Shown here: piece after piece, positions 60,401-64,000 of the stretch
Numbering within the stretch: the first letter of the stretch is position 1
Layout of the letters: every line of letters begins with the position of its first letter
NCBI GenBank assembly: GCA_965230265.1
Contig: OZ245999.1
Location: 2,852,001 to 2,916,000 of the forward strand
Direction: 5' to 3'
DNA: 64,000 nucleotides
Source of the DNA: JAJFKX01 sp965230265
GTDB lineage: Bacteria; Pseudomonadota; Gammaproteobacteria; Xanthomonadales; Wenzhouxiangellaceae
The notes under the pieces: generated by a model
Seen by the model: only the letters and a program-made list of their open reading frames with translations
What the model was told of the DNA's origin: nothing
Databases searched by the model: none
Translations under genes and position numbers: made by a program

Positions 60401-61425
60401 CTGCAACCACCAATACCTTTAAACCCCGGGGTTTGCTTCGCAACCGACACATCCAATCGATGCTGGTGAGTAGCCCACCACGCCGCTGGCGGATTAAAAA
60501 CCAGGTGCGCGATTATCAAAACAACAGTCAGTTTGAAATCGTCGCCACACCCAAAGGCCCGCGTCTACTGGCCAAACGCACCATGGCCAAAACCCATGCC
60601 GGCGGCGCTAACAAACCCAAAGCACGGGTCATTTTGCTGCACGGCTGGGAAGGCAGCGTTGATTCGAGCTATCTGTTGGCCGTCGGTAACGCTCTTTGGC
60701 AAAGCGGCTGTGAAACGATTCGCCTGAATTTTCGCGATCACGGTACCTCTCATTTCTTAAACAAAGGGTTGTTTCATTCCTGTCGCCTGGACGAGGTAGC
60801 TGACGCTGTCAAAATTTTAGCGGCCGATAGTAAGGTACCGGTATTTATTGTCGGTTTCTCATTGGGTGGAAACTTTGCTCTGCGAGTCAGTAACCGGGCA
60901 CATGCTTTCCCGGTTGCACCAAGTCATACGTTTGCCATCAGCCCGGTTATCGTCCCTCGCCATGTACTCGATATGATGGAACAGGGGTTACCCATTTATC
61001 AGAAGTATTTCATTGGTAAATGGAGTAAATCACTGCGCAAGAAAGCCGAATTATTCCCGGGCGAGTATCAGTTTGATGATTGGTTCAAACTCAACGGCCT
61101 ACATGCCATGACTGAAATGCTGGTAGAGCGCTACACCGATTACTCGAACGTTGAAGATTATTTTCGTGGCTATTCCATCGACGGCGATTATTTGGGTAAT
61201 TTGCAAGTCCCTTCAACCATCATTACCGCCGAGGATGATCCGATCATACCCATTGATGATTTTGCATTATTGCCTGACAACCCCAATCTGAACATCGAGA
61301 CTTATAACTGCGGTGGCCATTGCGGCTTTATCCAGAACTGGGGATTGACCAGTTGGCTGGAAGATGAACTGGTAGGCAGAGTCACTAACAAGCTGAATAC
61401 GCTGAGTAATACAGTGTCTGATTAA
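60397..61425 (+). CDS. YheT-family α/β hydrolase
   Basis: The 342-residue product has LLHGWEGS (about 80-87), NFRDHG (about 111-116), the nucleophile motif GFSLGGNFAL with Ser155, Asp in TAEDDPIIP and a late His in NCGGHCGFIQNW. The start FKPRGLLRNRHIQSMLVS is the family's typical opening. These are esterases or lipases of unclear substrate. The tight link to the acyltransferase gene suggests lipid metabolism. Confidence 0.9.
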   Translation: MTATTNTFKPRGLLRNRHIQSMLVSSPPRRWRIKNQVRDYQNNSQFEIVATPKGPRLLAKRTMAKTHAGGANKPKARVILLHGWEGSVDSSYLLAVGNALWQSGCETIRLNFRDHGTSHFLNKGLFHSCRLDEVADAVKILAADSKVPVFIVGFSLGGNFALRVSNRAHAFPVAPSHTFAISPVIVPRHVLDMMEQGLPIYQKYFIGKWSKSLRKKAELFPGEYQFDDWFKLNGLHAMTEMLVERYTDYSNVEDYFRGYSIDGDYLGNLQVPSTIITAEDDPIIPIDDFALLPDNPNLNIETYNCGGHCGFIQNWGLTSWLEDELVGRVTNKLNTLSNTVSD

Positions 61426-61472
61426 CAAGTTTCTGATTAAAGCAGAACCCTAAAACAACCGAAGACAACACC

Positions 61473-63578
61473 ATGATTGAAGAAGCGCTGGATTATTACC
61501 AGAACGGCAACTACGAAGCTGCCTACGCCCTGTACCAGAAAATGCTGGCTGATGAACCCGGCAACCACGAGGTACTGTATATGATGAGCCTGTGCCGTCA
61601 AAAACAAGGGCAGTGGAAACAGGCCATTGAACACCTGAGTGAAGCCATTGATAGCAACCCGGATAATGCGCTGTATCATTATGCATTGGGTGGATTATAT
61701 ATGCGTACCGGCGATGCCCAGCGTGCCTTGGGCGGTTACCGCAAAGCCAGCGAACTACGCCCCAATGAACCGCGCTCGCGTATTGGTATGGGTTATGCCT
61801 TACTGGCAGGTAATTTGCTAGACGAAGCCAGCGAAGAATTAAAAGCCGCTTTACGTGCCGCAGATGACCAGCCCGAAGTCAAAGCCACCGCATTGGCGCA
61901 TCTGGGTGTGGTCGGTCTGGCGCAAAATCGTGTCGATGAAGCCCTGCAAAACCTGCAAAACGCAGCAGAGCTCAATCCCGAAGACCCTTATATCCAGACT
62001 CATCTGGGCCGCGCTTTTATGTCCAGCGGACAATCCGGGTTTGCCGTGCAGTGTTTCCAGAACGCCCAGCAAGCCAACAACCAGAAATACCAAAACGAGC
62101 CACTGTTATTGCTTTGGCTGGGCCAGGCACTGGAGCATACTGGAGATAGAGTTGGCGCCGTGACCGCCTGGCGCGAATTGCTGCAGCGCGGTGTTGAGCA
62201 CCCAGAACTTTTGTATCACCTGGCTCGGGCTTACGTGTATGGCAATCAACCGCAACAAGCTGTCAATCTGCTGCTGCGTGCCAAGGCCATTAACCCGGAA
62301 ATTCCACAAGTCAGCCACCTGCTGGCTACTGCATACCAGCAAACCGGTCAATTTAGGGCCGCTGAAAAAGAACTGCAAAGCCTGTCGGATAACGATCGCA
62401 CCGGTATCCGTCAATTGGCCAGGCTGTATCTGGCCCAGGCGCATTACAGCAAAGCCGCACAAGTGGCCGAGCGACTGTTGATTGATGCTGAAGACCCTGA
62501 CCTGTTACTGGCCACACAAGTGGCCGTGACCCGGCAACAGTCGGAACAGGCACATCAATACTTGAACCGGCTGGACCAGGTGGCACAAAACTCCGTACCC
62601 GGCACCTGGTTTCGCGCACTCGCTTATGTTGGTGATGATAACCAACAGGCGCAATTACATATTAAACAGTTACTGGATAACGACGGCCTGCCTGCTGACA
62701 TCAAAGAGTCAGCTATACGTTTACAAGCACGATTAATGCATGATGAAGGCAACCATCAGCAAGCCTGGGAAAGGCTGAACGATATCCCCAAACGCAGTGC
62801 CGGTATATTGCAGGTGCTTGGTGAACAAAACCCAACAGGCGGCATTGTCAGTGAACAGCTGTTTGATCGCGATCATGTCCTTTCCTGGCCACCGAAGCCA
62901 CCTGGACGCGCACGTTTATCACCGGTATTTGTGTTGGGTTGGCCTGGCAGTGGTCGTGAGAAATTGCTTCAGGCGTTATCATTCCACCCCGATATCAGTG
63001 TGGTTCGTGACCGTCCGGCACAGGCCAACGAGGACCAAAACCGACATGCCAATGCCATTGATCGCCGTAATCTGATTACCTGGCCACGCAACCCCGAAGC
63101 ATTGGGCAGATTGACGGAGGCCGATTGGATCAGATTGCGCAATCAATACCGTAAGCACTTGATCAAAAACCTGGGACAAGAACCCGGTGATGTGGTGATT
63201 GACAGCATGGATATCCCGGTTTCCAGCCTGATCGCCATACAGCGCCTTTACCCGGATGCCACCATTATTAATTTGCAATGTGATTTAAATGACCTGCAAA
63301 TGATGTGGCACTGGACTGGTTATGCTGATCCGGATGGCATGCACGATGCCTATCAGGCTGAGCAAGCTTTACTGAAGCAGGCTAGGCATGCATTGGTTTT
63401 ACCCTGGGTTGATTTATTGTCCAAACAAATCACCAGCAACCCGAAAGCCACACTCACACCTTTGCTGGAGCACTTTGGTCTGCAGTGGGATGACGCCATG
63501 GCCGAGCCGCTGACTGAATCCGTTATTAACCCGTCGTATGGTGCGGGTAAGCATTACGCCAAGTTTGCCGGCGCATAA
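61473..63578 (+). CDS. TPR protein with C-terminal sulfotransferase-like domain
   Basis: The 701-residue product has about ten TPR repeats (about 1-460, for example NPDNALYHYALGGLYMRTGDAQRALGGYRKA). From about 475 a P-loop domain begins as VFVLGWPGSGREKLLQALSFHPDISV, where sulfotransferases normally have GxPRSGTT for binding PAPS; here the Arg-Ser-Gly-Thr-Thr is replaced by GSGREK. Later segments (VVIDSMDIPVSSL, PDATIINLQCDLNDLQMM) also fit the fold. A soluble protein; sulfotransferase activity is uncertain given the altered loop. It probably belongs to the preceding lipid gene group. Confidence 0.8.
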   Translation: MIEEALDYYQNGNYEAAYALYQKMLADEPGNHEVLYMMSLCRQKQGQWKQAIEHLSEAIDSNPDNALYHYALGGLYMRTGDAQRALGGYRKASELRPNEPRSRIGMGYALLAGNLLDEASEELKAALRAADDQPEVKATALAHLGVVGLAQNRVDEALQNLQNAAELNPEDPYIQTHLGRAFMSSGQSGFAVQCFQNAQQANNQKYQNEPLLLLWLGQALEHTGDRVGAVTAWRELLQRGVEHPELLYHLARAYVYGNQPQQAVNLLLRAKAINPEIPQVSHLLATAYQQTGQFRAAEKELQSLSDNDRTGIRQLARLYLAQAHYSKAAQVAERLLIDAEDPDLLLATQVAVTRQQSEQAHQYLNRLDQVAQNSVPGTWFRALAYVGDDNQQAQLHIKQLLDNDGLPADIKESAIRLQARLMHDEGNHQQAWERLNDIPKRSAGILQVLGEQNPTGGIVSEQLFDRDHVLSWPPKPPGRARLSPVFVLGWPGSGREKLLQALSFHPDISVVRDRPAQANEDQNRHANAIDRRNLITWPRNPEALGRLTEADWIRLRNQYRKHLIKNLGQEPGDVVIDSMDIPVSSLIAIQRLYPDATIINLQCDLNDLQMMWHWTGYADPDGMHDAYQAEQALLKQARHALVLPWVDLLSKQITSNPKATLTPLLEHFGLQWDDAMAEPLTESVINPSYGAGKHYAKFAGA

Positions 63579-63660
63579 AAGCAGAGCAGATTACCCCTTG
63601 GTTTGCTGGAAGGTTTGATTAAGTTGATGGGTGCAACTTGTTCTATCCAGCGGAAAAGAC

Positions 63661-63775
63661 TGTAGGTCGGTTTAGGCGCAGCCGTAAACCGACAACAGGC
63701 TTATTTAGTTAACCACTTTGATTCAATCACTTTCCGTTGTCAGCTTACGAACCTGCGGTTCTAAGCTGACCTACA
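63661..63775. repeat. Paired palindromic repeat (REP-like) between convergent genes
   Basis: Outer arms TGTAGGTC (63661-63668) and GACCTACA (63768-63775) enclose two hairpins: TCGGTTTA/TAAACCGA (63667-63674/63685-63692, with GGC/GCC inside) and GTCAGCTTA/TAAGCTGAC (63739-63747/63762-63770, with GAACC/GGTTC inside). This is the architecture of dispersed palindromic repeats. No gene. Confidence 0.7.
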
Positions 63776-63815
63776 TTAAAACTCATTAGGTATAAAGCGT
63801 ACGCTTTACCAAGGG

Positions 63816-64000
63816 CTAGTACTGGAAGTGTTTGGTCTGCTCGCCCTTCACACCAATATCGGTCATCGCCTCGATACCAATTTCTATGTGGTGTTTGGCA
63901 TAATTTTCCGTAATCACTTTGTCTGAAGCTTCAGTTTTTATGCCCTCCGGTGTAGTCGGTACATCCGAGACCAGCAGCAATGCACCGCGGGATATCTGAT
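63816..64000 (-). CDS. amn: AMP nucleosidase, C-terminal end (runs off window)
   Basis: The last 61 codons of a leftward gene read through to the window edge. They contain GALLLVSDVPTTPEGIKTEASDK and HIEIGIEAMTDIG and end KGEQTKHFQY. This matches the end of the phosphorylase-type AMP nucleosidase family, which splits AMP into adenine and ribose 5-phosphate. The ending resembles the shorter Bacteroidetes-type enzymes more than E. coli Amn. The active-site Asp (LVSD) is visible. Based on a short piece only. Confidence 0.7.
   Translation of the reverse strand, partial: QISRGALLLVSDVPTTPEGIKTEASDKVITENYAKHHIEIGIEAMTDIGVKGEQTKHFQY

Overview
The window looks like chromosomal DNA of a free-living, aerobic, probably marine or aquatic gammaproteobacterium with mid GC content. 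The main evidence is gene order: lptM–dapF–DUF484–xerC and algZ–algR–hemC–hemD–hemX–hemY are gammaproteobacterial arrangements. A SoxR almost identical in layout to the E. coli protein, a DeaD/CsdA helicase with a DbpA-type RNA-binding tail, and PurT agree with this. I cannot name a genus. No tRNA, rRNA, CRISPR array, transposase or phage gene was seen.

Layout. 1–1.35 kb: start of a secreted protein, then soxR with a near-perfect sox box promoter facing a tiny unrecognised ORF. 1.35–6.7 kb: a candidate small RNA, deaD with a long leader, a Cys-rich secreted protein, and a Cache–HAMP class III adenylate cyclase without an obvious ATG. 7.0–22.9 kb: the most striking part, nine tightly packed same-strand genes encoding a tyrosinase, a LodA-type quinoprotein oxidase, a small unknown protein, LodB, a DJ-1/PfpI protein, a 1756-residue multicopper oxidase, a β-propeller protein, a SCO copper chaperone and a cytochrome c fused to a periplasmic-binding-protein-like domain. 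23–25.8 kb: an ABC-2 exporter, then a PadR regulator with its membrane-anchored HAAS-type partner. 25.9–35.6 kb: exported peptidases and an amidohydrolase (DUF885, M14, DUF5117-type) plus an orphan solute-binding lipoprotein. 35.7–43.6 kb: DoxX-like protein, purT, a phosphopantetheinyl transferase, a Kdo/WaaP-like kinase and a pair of secreted amidohydrolases, the second lacking the metal motif. 43.6–47.1 kb: xerC, DUF484, dapF, a methyltransferase where lysA usually sits, and lptM. 47.1–54.7 kb: esterase, algZR and the heme genes. 54.7–64 kb: TPR proteins, a 2Fe-2S flavin reductase, a thioesterase, an acyltransferase, a YheT-type hydrolase, a TPR–sulfotransferase, a double-hairpin repeat and the end of an AMP nucleosidase gene.

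How the parts work together. The 7–23 kb operon joins three unrelated oxygen-dependent catalysts (type-3 copper, cysteine tryptophylquinone, multicopper) with the proteins expected to mature them (LodB for the quinone, SCO for copper) and a c-type cytochrome. Tyrosinase and LodA have no signal peptide, while the multicopper oxidase, propeller, SCO and cytochrome do, so the system seems to span cytoplasm and periplasm or exterior. Its substrate is unknown; phenol or melanin chemistry, amino-acid oxidation with H2O2 release, and Mn(II) oxidation are all possible. The peptidase and amidohydrolase genes suggest a protein-degrading lifestyle.
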